Of a DNA stretch of 64,000 nt, positions 42,770 through 54,606 are shown one piece after another. The notes below the pieces were generated by a model. It saw only the letters and a list, made by a program, of their open reading frames with translations. It did no database searches and was not told where the DNA came from. Position numbers and translations under genes: made by a program. This stretch comes from Neoceratodus forsteri (taxonomy: Eukaryota; Chordata; Ceratodontiformes; Ceratodontidae), in assembly GCA_016271365.2 (NCBI GenBank), contig CM057454.1, positions 698,631,501 to 698,695,500 on the forward strand, given 5' to 3'. Each line of letters begins with the position of its first letter. Position 1 is the first letter of the stretch.

Positions 42770-45165
42770 AGATGTGTCTACCTTCCCCCTAAGGATGCTA
42801 ATAATGTCCTCCCCTCCCTTATAGTTTCCCTTTCTGACCTCCCTGGCCACAATCTCATACTCTGTGGAGATTTCAACCTTGATTGGTTGAACCAAAATAA
42901 CAATAAAACTCATTCAATATTAGCTGACTCCTACCTTACCCAACATATCTCCGAATGTACTAGACTGAATACCAAGTCAGGTAACCACTCTTTATTGGAC
43001 TGGGTAGTGTCCAATTGCCCTCATAGGGTATAGTCTGCTAGAGTACTTTCTGATTGTATTAGCGATCACCCTCCAACTCTCTGCTTATGGAGTAACAAGT
43101 GCCTGAACCCACCCCCAAAAATGACGGAATCTAGAATATGTCATTCTTTGACTTAACATTCCTGTTATCTCTCTCTACTGCTGATTGGGGACCTATTAAA
43201 GCTATGCCAGATGTCGACCAGGCCTTAGACTACTTTATTAATACACTGAATGCTATAATTAATTGACATGTTCCCATCACAAAAAAGGAGGTTTAAAGGT
43301 TTAAAAGCACCTTGGCTAAGCATGGACCTGATGCATCTCATGTTCCTTAGAGATTCAACCTGGAAAAACTTAAAGAAGAGTGGCAACCCCTCCAATTGGC
43401 AGCCTTTCAGGCAACTTCGTAACTCATGTTACCAGTAAACTCTGCAGCATCAAGCGCATGTATTATAGTTCCTTGCAGACTGAATGTCTCAGTAACCCTA
43501 AGGCATTTTGGAAGCAAGTCAACACATTAATTAAAGGAAACTCCCCCATCTCCCCCAGCACTCTACTAGCTGGTGGTACTACTCTATCTGACCCTCAGTC
43601 TATTGTGGATGGTTTAAACTGTTTCTTCACTGATCTCCCCTGGCTATACCTTGCACTTTGCCTCCTCTTCAGACTTTGACTCCTCCTCCTCCCTCCCACA
43701 TAGGCAGCTTCCTTCCCACTCAGAGTTTCACCTCCATCTAGCCACTCATAAAGAAATGTTGCAGCTACTATTGAAGTTAAAGGAAGATAGTTCCCCAGGT
43801 TTCAACTCCTTAGAACATCATTTTCTAAAACTAGGAGCTTCAGCCCTTGCTGTTCCCATTCATGACCTGATAAACAAATCTATTATTACTGGGAGTGTGT
43901 CATCTAAATGGAAAGTTGCAATAGTCATTCCTCTGTACAAGGGAGGCACATACGCAGTTGAAAACTTCAGACCCATATCAATCCTCTGCTCTCCAGTGAA
44001 GATACAAGACTGACTAATTCTCAACCAACTTCAATCTTATCTGGAATGTCATCACCTCCAATCTGATTGTCAGCATTGTTTCAGAAAGAATTACAGCACC
44101 CTCACAGCCCTTACCAAGGTATCTACAGATATCCTTGGCTCACTCGACAAAGGGCTATACACCAGGGCCATATTTGTAGATCTAACCAAGGCCTTTGATT
44201 TGGTAAACCATAACCTTCTGTTGCACAAACTACACTCTCTGAGCATGGACCAACAATCACTCTCTTGGTTCTGTAATTACATATTCAGCTGCTCCCAAGG
44301 CAAAAAATGGTCAGGGGCTCTCTCTTCATTTAAAACTATAGTTCACGTCATACCCCAGGGATCAGTCCTAGGGCCCCTTTTGTTCTCTCTATTTATAAGC
44401 AATTTAACCCAGCACTGTGGTCAGTTCTTGGTGCAACTTTATGCTGATGATACTGTTCCATACTGGTCTTTTTGTGATATCAAATGGCTTAATTATAACT
44501 TGGAGACTGACTTCCATACACGTAAGAAGTGGTTCCTTAAGAATCACTTAGTCCTTGGCACCAAAAAAAAAAATCAATACTTTTCTTTAACCCCTCTGCA
44601 AAAGTGGCTCCCCATGGTACACTTCATATTCATTCTACTACAGGGGAAATCCTGGAATCTGTGCAATCATTTAAATACTTGGGTATACTGCTAGACCTCT
44701 CCCTCTCGTTCGAGCAGCATGTAATTCAGACTAGAAAAGAGTCAATCAGAAACTCAGTTTGGTCTACCGTCTTTTCCCCCTCCTCTTTCATGCCTCCTGT
44801 CAAAAGATTGACTCTTCTCCCTCTTCCCCATACTTTTCTATGGCACCCCTCTACTACTCTCTCCAAGTCCACCATACTCTCCTACCTGAAAATGCTATAT
44901 TGTAGGGTGGGATGATTCACTCTCAGAGTCAATACACACCACCACCACTGCAAGATTTAGCATCACTAGGCTGGCTGGACTATAACCAAAGATTGCAGTT
45001 TTTCTCCCTTTGTTTTATCTACAAGCTTATCTTCCTTTTCTCTTCCCCCTGCTTGAGTGACTTACTGAAACATAAACCTTCTCAATGCTTACTCAGGTAC
45101 TCCTTGGCCCGTCTGCTGAATACTCCTCTGAACCCACCACTTGGAATGTGGGAGGCAATATAGCA
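42770..45165 (+). pseudogene. LINE C EN remainder and RT, broken
   Basis: EN: ILCGDFNLDWLNQNNNKTHS (about 42855) and SDCISDHPPTLCLW (about 43048). Linker/fingers: PKAFWKQVNTLIKGNSPIS (about 43497). RT: LHLATHKEMLQLLLKLKEDS (43730), KWKVAIVIPLYKGG (43906), IFVDLTKAFDLVNHNLLLHK (about 44170), VIPQGSVLGPLLFSLFIS (about 44350) and QLYADDTVPYW (about 44437; YADD intact). C-terminal: ESVQSFKYLGILLDLSLSFE (about 44656) and LGWLDYNQRLQFFSLCFIYK (about 44970). Frame changes near 43670, 44010, 44160, 44600 and 44900. Confidence 0.8.
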
Positions 45166-45310
45166 CAGTGGTCTAAGGCTCTCAGCTACAAATCTGGAGA
45201 CTTGGTTTGAATCCCACAGCCCCCACTTACATACTGTGTGACCCTGAGCAAGTCACTTAACTTCCCTGTGCTCCCAGGTTGCACCTGTAAACAAGCTTAG
45301 TGTGCCACTC
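45151..45310 (+). mobile_element. tRNA-derived MIR/CORE-like SINE, plus strand
   Basis: The head carries pol III promoter-like boxes: TAGCACAGTGGT (A-box-like, about 45161) and GGTTTGAATCCC (B box, 45204-45215). The core reads CACTTACATACTGTGTGACC and GCAAGTCACTTAACTTCC (about 45224-45265), strongly resembling the conserved centre of MIR/CORE SINEs. Inserted in LINE C's C-terminal region. Non-autonomous; it would depend on a LINE partner such as L2. Confidence 0.85.
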
Positions 45311-45903
45311 CTGGTTAAACAATTGGAAAAAAAATGCACTCCCCTTATCTACCATCTCCCTCTCCTCTCTTGCTATGTATAAGTGCTCCCTCTCTGCACA
45401 CCTATTGCAGCCTAATCCCAGTACCTGCTTTGCCTAATGGTTGAAACACACATAGCTTAATCGAGGGAATCTGCTTTTGTAGTCTTTCCCTTTTCTTTGC
45501 AATTGCTTACTATCTTTGAATATTTTTGTTATGAACCATGTACCATCCATGATCAATTGTTTTGGGTATGTATGCTCAAGTGTTGGTTCTCTGTCTACTG
45601 TAAATCTGAGATTATGCTTTGATCTGCTCTGAGCTACTCTGTATGGAATATTTATTGCACTATTCACTGTGGTCACACTGTACTAATGTACAGTATATAT
45701 GCTGTATACATTTTTTTCACACATACTTTGTACTAATGTGTATATTTGTTGTATTTTTTTTCTCACTTACTTTTGTATAATTATTGGCACATGTCTTTAG
45801 TGGTTTGTACCCTTGACCCGGGTCACCCCTGAAAAAGGGACTGCATTGTCTCAGTGGGTCTACTCGGTTACCAAAATTCATATACTGTAAATAAATAAAT
45901 AAA

Positions 45904-47210
45904 TTGGTTGCAAAGGTTGAAATAGGACCTTGTTTGTGTGTCGTGGAAGGCTGTGAGCATTACTCAGCCAAGAGCTGAGCTCATATTGTTTTAAATCTCT
46001 GTGAGAGTGTGTATCTCTCTCAGTCCCCTACAAATATATAAATACATAAACAATTCCAGAATAAAAACAACCCCCCTTCGTTTGTTTCTCTTTCTCATTG
46101 CTACCTAGCAAGCCTAGTAAAAAGCAGTCATGATGCACCACATGGTCTGCTTCTACCTAAATGCTTAGTGTTAGCCCAAGTATTGTATGAACACTGTAAA
46201 TTTAATTCTGCTGCTACTACTACTGATAACATGGTGGGGGTAGGGGGTGGGGTACCAAACACAAGACTTGTAAAATAGCAAAATAAATGAAACAGTTATG
46301 TTAATTAAAACATTTTTACTAGGACTTCTATGAATGTTACTGTAGAAGGAGGCATACATTCCCCAAAAAATAAGACATGGAATTATTTGTTTATGAAAAT
46401 GTCAGTGTCATAATGATGAGAATTCCCACATCATCAAGAAATTTTGTGTGGCACTGCTAGAATTTCATTATGGGTCCTCGATGCTTTGGACACAAAATAA
46501 CCCACCATTCTTATCAGTCACTACTTTCCTCTAGATTTGGAATTATTACCTAATTTGTAACCAAACACAGAGCCTCTGTGGTTATTATTTTAGTTTTCTT
46601 GTGAAATATGCAATATAATACATATCTATAGACTATAATGATTTGGTTATAATGTACCCACTGGGTTGATGTGGAAATAACTCATTGGACCTAAGGTAAA
46701 TACAGTAAGTTCAGTATCTTCCTGGGTGCCCAGGAATGTGCTGGGCAAACTGGATATGGTATATGACAGATTTCCCTGGTACATCCTGAACATCCCCCCT
46801 TGAAACCCATTACTGCTTTCTTGATAGATCTTTGGGCAGGTTAAGTTTATCTGAGCGCAGAAATTTACATGTTCTTCATTTGATTCATCAAACCTTTTCT
46901 CAAAAAATTCCTCCATACTTATTCAACTTATTTCAAAAATATACATTAAAAACTGGTTATGGGCAGACGGCAACATTAAACTTAATTCCTCAGTCTTGAA
47001 AACCTCCACAGGTAACTCTTGTGTTTATTGCCAGGGCACAAGAGCCTGGAAGGGATTACCACAATTATACAAAATCCACAAGGAAATAATTTATGGCCCT
47101 CAAGTTAAATCATGCTTCTTGTGTGAGGCAAACACACCAAAGGGGGTACTGTAACTACTTGGAAAATTGATACGTGGCCCTTCAAAAGGCTCATAACTGA
47201 GCATTAGTCA
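45904..47210. other. Unrecognised region
   Basis: No repeat family recognised. A minus-strand frame at 46647-46916 (89 codons, starting EEFFEKRFDESNEEHVNFCA) is relatively free of shadow frames and has composition unlike the LINEs, but I do not recognise it. Nothing shows splice sites or a start context convincingly. Confidence 0.3.
46647..46916 (-). other. Unrecognised 89-codon open frame
   Basis: Encodes acidic and polar residues, then TCPKIYQESSNGFQGGMF and TELTVFTLGPMSYFHINP. It starts at an ATG (46914-46916) and ends at a stop before 46646. No domain recognised; could be chance, an old element or a single exon. Confidence 0.2.
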
Positions 47211-47214
47211 AAAA

Positions 47215-48872
47215 CTTAACATACTAACATACTAATTGCCAGCAGATTAGGCCTTACAGTCTATCAAGTCTGCTTGAACCTCAGATCCCTAGCTGGGTAC
47301 TGAGGCCCTCCCCCCCCTTGTGTTACAGAAACTCCTAGCATCCATCCCCACCACCCTGGACCAGGCCATCATCTGATACATCCACTTTCTGTATCTGTCC
47401 CACCCTCTCTTGAAGCCCTCCATTATGGATATCTAAACTAGCTCACCAGGCAGTCGTTACAAGGATCCACCACCCTCTCAGTGAAAAACCTCCTCCTCTT
47501 TTCCCCCCTCATCCTTCCACCTTCCAACTTCAAACCATGCCCTCTGGTGATACCTCCCTGCTTTAGTCTAAAGATCCCCTCTGTGTTTACCCTATTTATT
47601 CCCTTGAGGTACTTGAAGACCTCAATCATGTCCCCCCATCTCTCCTCTCCTCCAATGAAAACAGGCCAAGCTCCTCAAGTCTGCCCTCATACGTCAAATC
47701 CCCTAGTCCTCGTACCATCTTAGTAGCCCTCTTTTTTACCTTCTCCAGGAGCTGTATGTCCCTCTTTAAGTGTGGTCTCCAGTACTGTACACAGTACTCA
47801 AGGAGTGGTCTAACCAGTCCATTGTACAGCAGCAGAAACACGTCCCTGCTCCTAGAGGTGATCCCCCTTATGATGTATCCCAACATCCTGTTTGCTTTGC
47901 TAGCCACTCTCCTGCACTGCTCAGAGTTATTCATACATGCATCTACCATGACCCCCGAGGTCTTTTTCCCCTGTTGATGACTCTAGTGCCTCCCCTCTCA
48001 GGGTGTACCTGTGTTCAGAGTTTCCCCGCCCAAGATGTAACACCTTGCACTTGGTGGTATTGATATTTAATTTCCAGGTGTGAACCCACCTTTCCAGGGT
48101 GTCCAGGTCCCCTTACAGGGCCAACCTCCCCTCTTCCCCCTCAATTACTGCTCCCATCTTGGAGTCGTCAATGAAGAGACTCATTTCACACCCTATACCT
48201 TCCCTGATGTCAGATATGTATGCATTACACAGGATCGGACACAAAACCGAGCCCTGCAGTACCCCACTACTGACCTCTCTAGGATTTGAGAGCTCCCCAC
48301 CGACTACTACTCTCTGATAGCTTCCAGCTAGCAAGTTTTCTATTCATCTGACCATCAAAGGGCTCACTCCCAACCCCATCAGTTTCTCCACCAGACCATT
48401 GTGGGGGACCAAGTCAACACCTTGCTGAAGTCCAAGAATAGCACATCCACAGGCTTTCTTCTGTCCAGTTCCAATGTTACCCATTTGTAGAACTCCATAA
48501 GGTTGGTTTGACATAATCTACTTGGCACAAACCCATGTTGCTGACTATCCAGACCTCCTACCTCCTCCAAGTACACCCCCAATCATTCCTTTAATATCCT
48601 CTCCATTAATTTTACCACCGCCAAGGTCAAACTGATGGGTCTATAATTATCTGGTACTTCCTTTGACCCCCCCTTTATGGATTGGCACCACATGTGCTTC
48701 TCGCCAATCCCTAGGTACTCTCCCTGACTCAAGTGACCTATTGAAGAGCTCCGCCAGGGGTGCAGCCAGTACATCCACCAATTCCCATAGTACTCTCTTG
48801 TTTTGTTGAAAACTTTGATTGGGAAACCATAGCCTGGTGTCCTCTATCAACTTAAGCCATGTTTTCCACATT
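47215..48872 (-). pseudogene. CR1 3' half, minus strand (ACATACTA-tail subfamily)
   Basis: The tail is tandem ACATACTA at 47218-47236. Coding runs from 48871 to 47438: PLAELFNRSLESGRVPRDWR, KGSTR then NYRPISLTLAVVKLMERILK, QQHGFVPSRLCQTNLMEFYK, LFLDFSKVLTWSPTMVWW, GELSNPREVSSGVLQGSVL, SLFIDDSKMGAVIEG (active-site pair intact), and the C-terminal block LLEKVKKRATKMVRGLGDL. Frame changes near 48645, 48390, 48110, 47950 and 47626. Its C-terminal wording is closer to the 22476 element than to the ACATAGAA copies. Confidence 0.85.
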
Positions 48873-49380
48873 TATAAGATTAACCTATGGATTTTTTCCT
48901 TACTGCAATATGTAAATATTATGATACATGTTTGTCATGTGTCTTGATTGTAACTGTTTCTCCCATAAGTTGCTATACTGCACGCATTCCATTTTTATGT
49001 ATCTTGACTGTCTTTTAGAAACATTTTTAATATTGTATACAAACATATGAATGATGGACCCCATTGAAAAAGTGCCATGGCTAAATTAGGTAAATCCTTT
49101 TCTTGATTGCAATAATGAACAATTTATTACTACTTATTGTAGGTGACTACTACTACTACTACTTCTGCTACTACTACTACTACAATTGGATGGCTAGCTA
49201 TTTTTAGTCTCTTATTTGCTTTTACAAAGCGTTCCTACTGTAGAGTTCTAAATTGTTTGTTCATTAATTGCTTCTGTGTCTTGCTGTTGTCCTCCCTGGG
49301 ACCCTCAGGAAAACAATAAGTGGCATATCATGGGGTTAGGCTGGTTACAGAAATTTCAAATAAATTCATTAATAAATACA
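48873..49380. other. Noncoding with LINE 3'-end-like tail and (CTA)n
   Basis: A (CTA)n microsatellite runs at 49146-49183. From about 49280 CCTCCCTGGGACCCTCAGGA leads to AAATAAATTCATTAATAAAT at 49357-49376, resembling the 3' ends of the Rex1/Babar-like LINEs in this window. No coding part. Confidence 0.4.
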
Positions 49381-51639
49381 TATACAAGATGAGCAATTTA
49401 TAAAAAAACACCTCCTGCTGTCTAAGCAGTTCTTTCTAGTGAAGGGATTCATTCTCATGATTTCATCCAATTAAATTTGATTTAGTTGACTTTTGGGTCA
49501 GCCTAACCAGTAGTAGTACCATTTCAATATACTGTACCTCCTGCCAGATAAGCAATAATGTCACCATAGACCTTGGACTGTTTTGCCACCATGGTAGAAA
49601 GACACCTCCTCCAACCTTAGATCATCATACCCATTCAGAGTCTAGAGTTCAGCCTGTATCTGGTAGGAGTTATTGAGGTCATTTCAGTCACTTTTTTGCA
49701 GTGTAGAATACTTGGATAGCTTCATGCTTCCTGTTATTTATTAGATATCTCTTGAAGGCTAAATAAATTGTGGTTTATAGCTCCCTAAAGAAATGTGCAC
49801 TCTCCTCAAAATCATCACCATAGAAGTCCACTCTGTTGTTTTGTCTGGTAAGATTGCACAGCCATCAGGTGTCTTGCTGCCATGTGTCACTCTTTATGTT
49901 ATGCATTGCTGCCTTCTGTCAGGACTCTGTTATACCTCCTCAAGAAATGGTGAAAACATACAGTACTTTAGTTGTATGACTTAACTGGTGAAATCAATAT
50001 GGCAGGAATGGCTGGTTAATCTGTGGCCAGACTATGTTGCTGGCATTGAACCTGTGCAGTTAAAGTGAGTCTCATTCAACAGGTTTAATTGTTGGCCTGC
50101 TTTTGCATCCTGGAATGACCTTGTGATGCAACATGATATGCTCTCAGATACAATTTCTGTAGCATCCTTTTTTAGCTCTGTGGTAGGGCGCAGGTTTATG
50201 TGGGCAGTTAAAAAAAAAATGTCTCACCAATTCTTGCAATTTTCTTCAATTTTAATTGATTCTTCTTTCAAACATCACTCATATCAGGATAACATCAGAA
50301 TGGCACAGTATTTTTCTCATTTTTCACTTCAATTTCGATAGCAAACATTAGAGCATCTGGCATCATCTCATTCTTTATAAGTCTTTAGGTGAGACAATAT
50401 AAAGGCATAAACCTCACACAGGATATTCTGGCAGTTTTAAATCTTCCATTTGGAACATGAATCAAAACAGTTTTCCAAATAACTCCATAGAGCACTTTTC
50501 AGCAGCATCTAGAGCACACATCTAGGCTCACTACAACAGGATTTAAGTCTCCACCTGTTTACACCTCTCTGACGAATCTCACCTCTAGCCATCTGTGCTG
50601 ACAATCTCCACTGCTGAGTCAAAGGTTCACCCTTTTATATCCAACTAAAGTCAGGTGACCTTCAAACTCCACCTTCACTTACAACTTTTAATTACTTTAT
50701 CTTATATTCTAATCCTTTATGTTATTCCAACAAGCTTATGTATTTTAAACTCATTTAGTAACTTATTCCCTCACTCAGAGATAAGTTATTTCTGTTCTGA
50801 ACATTTTAAACTCCTTTTTCCAAGACAAGAAAGCACCACCCCTTCCCAACAATACTTAAGAAGGGCGTGCATGGCCAGCCGGCTCCTAGAACAAACAAGG
50901 ATGCTGGCAGTTGAAAGCACAACTCCAAAGCTCCACAAACACCCAAAAAACCCCAGGTTTCAAAGCCAAAACAAAACAAAGGGAATTCATCTTCAATAGG
51001 TAAGCAGAAATAAATCTCCTTATTTTAAATGTCTAAAGCTTAAAGTTTTTAAAGCGCTAATAAGCCTTATGTCCTCACAACAGTGCAATTACTAATTGCA
51101 CTAACTCAGGGTAACAAAATCACCCATTTCCCCTAATAATGACCAAAAATACCACTTGTGGCCAGCCTTCACTTAATAGTGAGCTGCAACCGCAAGTAAT
51201 TAGATTTCAGGGCTCAAAATCCCAAAGCGGCAGTAACTCCTCGCTTCTAAGAAAATCTCAGAAATACTCAAAATTAAGCAACCTCCACTCCGGAGGATAT
51301 TCAGAGCTGTCCCCATAATTTTAGAATAAAGCCATTCCATTTAAACAGTATTAGAAGGCTAAATGCCTTCACAGCCATGCAATGTACTCTGTTAAAGCAG
51401 CCAGAACCAAAGTACTAACAGCTGCTAAAACACCCACCTAGCCTGAAAACAGCTTTTACAACCATTTAGTCCCCAAACATAATTTCCCACCTAAGTCTCT
51501 ACCATAACTCTAAATGTAGTAGGAAAGCACTACTGCTTTTTGCTACGGGGGAATCTCCCTTTTCTCTTATCCACACTCAGTATAATCAGGACAATGAAGT
51601 TATTGTTTAACCAGATATAGCACACTAAGCTGAAAGCTC
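49381..51639. other. Unrecognised region with possible minus-strand core promoter
   Basis: No convincing gene. On the minus strand GGATATAAAAGGGTGAACC (about 50627-50645) resembles a TATA box, followed about 45 nt later by an ATG and a GTGAG donor-like word (about 50580-50590). This could be an LTR or a host first exon, but no companion was found. 50820-51580 is A/C-rich noncoding sequence. Confidence 0.25.
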
Positions 51640-51800
51640 TTCTACAGGAGTGACCTGGGAGCACAAGGAGGTCAAGTGACCCGCTCAGGGTCACACAGTA
51701 TGCAAGCGGAAGCTGCGGGACCCAAACCCAGGTCTGGTCTGCTGGATATCACCAGATTTGCAGCTCAGAGCTCCAGACCACTGCACTATACTGCCTCCTC
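51640..51800 (-). mobile_element. tRNA-derived MIR/CORE-like SINE, minus strand
   Basis: On the minus strand: GAGGCAGTATAGTGCAGTGG head, GGTTTGGGTCCC (B-box-like, 51717-51728), then GTGTGACCCTGAGCGGGTCA and CTTGACCTCCTTGTGCTCCC, the same core order as the SINE at 45151. The two belong to one family; this copy has a longer tRNA-like head (CTGGAGCTCTGAGCTGCAAA). Confidence 0.85.
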
Positions 51801-52171
51801 TCTGAGGAGGGGGTGAACTCCCATATGTGCTAGGAAAAGGAAAAACAATTCTCTAGCCCCATATTTCTAACCTTGGAATTTCAAACCTCACAGAGCCACT
51901 CTGTGACAGATACCTTTGCTGCAATTCTCTTAAATATTTCTCCTCCATCTCTAATGCACAGCTTCTGGGTCTGAAGACTGCACCTTTCTGAATGTAGCTC
52001 CATTCTCTAGCTGATATCTGTCCATCTTCCCAACCTTACCACTTGATAAGTCATGGCTGAGCATTGTTCATAGTTGTATCTTCAACTCCAACTCTGTCCT
52101 TGTCCTGATTGCTTCTTCTTACTGAAGATGCTTATTTCAAAAATGAAAAATGAAAAAAAAAAAGAAAAAAC
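51801..52171. other. Unrecognised spacer ending in A-rich tract
   Basis: An A-rich run (about 52138-52169) immediately precedes the CR1 fragment. Nothing else identified. Confidence 0.35.
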
Positions 52172-52981
52172 ATGTCTAACAGAGCCACCCAATGCTTTTG
52201 GGAAATGAAGTCTATATCTGTGGAAGATGGATACATTAAGGGATATAATAGGGAAATGCTGTGGGTGCAGTTCATGGTGGCATCAGGTAAGAATCTACGA
52301 TTAGGGGTGATCTATAGTCCACCCAGACAGGGGAAAGAGAGAGATAGGGAGCTTGGAGAAGAACTGGGAAGGAGTGTGGCAAAAGGGGAGGTCATGGTAG
52401 TGGGTGATCTGAACCAGCTGGATATCGATTTGGATGTTCCAACTGCCAGAAGCACCAGACGTTAGATCCTGAGCTGCAGTTTCTTCTTGGCCTTAGCCAG
52501 CAGGATTGCTTTCCTTGCCTCTGTGGCTGTATTCCAGTACTCCTCCCTGTTATCACTCCTCTGGGACTTCCAGAACTTCCTGTAGGCAGTCTTGCCCCTG
52601 ACTGCCTAGGCTAGCTCACGGCTAAACTAGCTGGGTTCTTAAATGGGTGTTTTCCTCTGTGGGAGGGTAGACAGTGATGAGGCAATTAGGGAGATGCAGA
52701 GTGATCTGCAAAGGCTAAAGTGGTGTAAGGTTTGGCAGCAGAAGTTCAATGCCAGAAAGTGCAAGCTGATGCACCTAGGGAACAAGAACACCAGGACAGA
52801 GTACTAAATTGGAGGGGGGTGGTAAAGCTGAGCACTAGGGCAGAGAAAAGGGACATAGGAGTCATTGTCAGTGAATCACTTAAACAATCAAATCAGTGCA
52901 ACAAGGCCTATAGCAAGGCACACAGGATGCTGGGATGTACTGGAAGGGTTATTGACAGTAGAAGAAAAGAGGCATTACCAC
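52172..52981 (+). pseudogene. CR1 fragment, left part, rearranged
   Basis: EN part at 52172-52460: LRLGVIYSPPRQGKERDREL and VMVVGDLNQLDIDLDV (GDFN equivalent). Then 52462-52650 reads as CR1 linker only on the minus strand (EYWNTATEARKAILLAKAKK), so a segment is inverted. From about 52668 the plus strand resumes at DSDEAIREMQSDLQRLK and FNARKCKLMHLGNKN, after the RT active site: RT itself is missing. Coding continues to RKEALPPLY (52981) and is cut by the hAT-like insertion; it resumes at 56574. Confidence 0.8.
52462..52650 (-). other. Inverted CR1 linker segment
   Basis: Plus-strand CR1 coding flanks this piece on both sides, but here the CR1 EN-RT linker reads in the opposite direction. Either an internal inversion with loss of the RT or a patchwork of two insertions. 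Confidence 0.6.
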
Positions 52982-52989
52982 CTCTTTAC

Positions 52990-54606
52990 TAGAGATGGGT
53001 GAAGTGGCCTCAATTTGCTCTGGGGAGTGATTCATGGAGTGTAGGCGAATTTGTGGAGTGCTCCGCAACACAAAGTGGAGTACTTCCCTTTAAGATGGGT
53101 AACACGAAGTCCATTGAAACCAATGACTTCACATTACTCCACCTTCTCAAACTACTACTCCACAAATTTTAAGGCAAAGTACATTGAAAACAATGTACTC
53201 CGCCTCACTTCGCCTTGTTTTTAAGCTCCAAAGGTGAATTTTGCAGTGATTCATGGGATTTCAGGTCACATGGGCTCTAGATAGTTCTGCACAGCCTCAG
53301 TTCAGGAGTGTGTGTAGGAAGCTGTAGGAGACAGTTTGTTCTGAGAGCTGTCTGTGATTCAAACCTTCTAAAAGCTATTAAAAAAGACTTCTTGGGTAAT
53401 TTTTTTTTTGCAGAAACTTTAGTTCATCAATTGTAGGAAACCCTCCTGTGCTCATATCATCGAGCGATAATTGTTTGTGTATGGATTTTGAACGTGTACT
53501 GAGAGTCAGTGAAAGTGTGCTTTGGGGGAGGGGCGTATCTGTGGTGTAGGTAGATTAACTTGAAGAAAAATACAGTTCTTTCTGTTTTGATGATATTTTT
53601 CTTATATAACTGTGTTAATGTACACAGTAATATTTTCAATAATTCTTAACATTTTTTTGCTGATTGTTGTAGTGCATAATATTAGTTTGTTTAAAATACA
53701 TGGTTATATTACTGAAGTTTTCAATTTGCTATGCATTACTTAGTGTGTGTGTGTGTGTGTGTGAGTATGTGTGTGATGCATGTCATCAAATCAGACACCT
53801 TTTATTGTGCCACATAGTAATTTCAGCAATGTGAACCTGCTATCCACTGCAGCTGCGAAATTTTTGTACTTCTTTGCGATATCTTTACTGGTACTATTAC
53901 TAGTGGCTGTTACTGCATTACACTGCCTCCCCCCGGCGGGCTGCTGCCCGACCCAACCGGTAAAGGTGCAGCCTGGTTATTGACGGGTACTCCTCATACC
54001 TGTCATATTTCTCCGGTGCTGCGCGAACTGCACTGTCTGCCAATACGGTGGTGGATCACCTTTAAAGTCGGTCTTCTGACTTATAAAGCCCTACATGGAC
54101 TGGGCCCAGTTTACTTGAAAGAGCTGCTGGTGCCCTACTGTCCTAAACGCTATCTCCACTCGGTGGACGAGGGTTTGCTAGCGGTTTCGAGGGTTTCTTT
54201 TAAATCTTCGGAGGCCTGTGCTTTTATGTACGTGGCTCCAACCCTCTGGAATTCTCTACCTCTTCCGCTTCAGGAGTGCACGTCTGTGGAAAAATTTAAC
54301 CGTGCCTTAAAATCTCATTTGTGGTTAGTAGAGTTTTCTCATTGATGCTATTTTAATGCTGATGTTTTAACATATTTTATGTATTAGTATTATGTATTTG
54401 TGTTTTATTTATTGTTTTAAGAAGTATACTGTTAATGCACCTTGGTTTTAGAAAGGTGCAATATAAATAAAGTATTGTTATTATTATTATTAAAGTTATT
54501 CTTTTCCAGATTTGAATTTCTGATGGTGAGCACTGGTTAGGTGCTGTGCCTTTGCATTTGCATCTCTTCAGTGCGCAGAGCAATCTTAATCTGTCTGTGC
54601 ATTTGC
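52990..54606 (+). repeat. Direct copy 1 of the hAT-like unit (interrupted by L2)
   Basis: Shares GAAGTCCATTGAAACCAATG, GTGATTCATGGGATT-like, CACATGGGCTCTAGAT, TTTGGGGGAGGGGCGT and CAGACACCTTTTATTGTGCC words with copy 2, in order. The L2 fragment at about 53958-54492 interrupts it; matching to copy 2 resumes at TTCTTTTCCAGATTTG (54499) and ends near 54606. A (GT)n tract lies at 53742-53763. Confidence 0.85.
53958..54492 (+). pseudogene. L2-clade LINE 3' end, 5'-truncated
   Basis: Coding at 53980-54345 reads HISPVLRELHCLPIRWWITF, KVGLLTYKALHGLGPVYL, then WNSLPLPLQECTSVEKFNRA, matching the ORF2 C-terminus of the L2-like element at 12420-12700 but better preserved: about 120 codons without a stop. 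The 3' end has ATAAATAAAG (about 54463) and a (TTA)n tail (54476-54492), as L2 elements end. Copy 2 of the hAT-like unit lacks it, so it inserted after the unit duplicated or only into copy 1. Confidence 0.88.

Larger units (their letters stand above)
41910..45903 (+). mobile_element. LINE C: Jockey-group (Rex1/Babar-like?) LINE with 2A motif
   Basis: Plus-strand LINE with N-terminal leader and 2A motif (42177-42200), EN (to about 43150), linker, RT (about 43640-44700) and C-terminal region (to about 45160), ending in (AAAT)n at 45887-45903. It is interrupted by a CR1-like scrap (42555-42765) and a SINE (45151-45310). EN residues closely parallel LINE B (LKITHINVQSL against LKITHLNVRSL), so B and C share a clade. 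Riddled with frameshifts. Confidence 0.8.

Noticed and set aside
45151..45310. Genuine tRNA gene
   Set aside because: A- and B-box-like sequences are present, but no cloverleaf closes, and the downstream core matches MIR/CORE SINEs.
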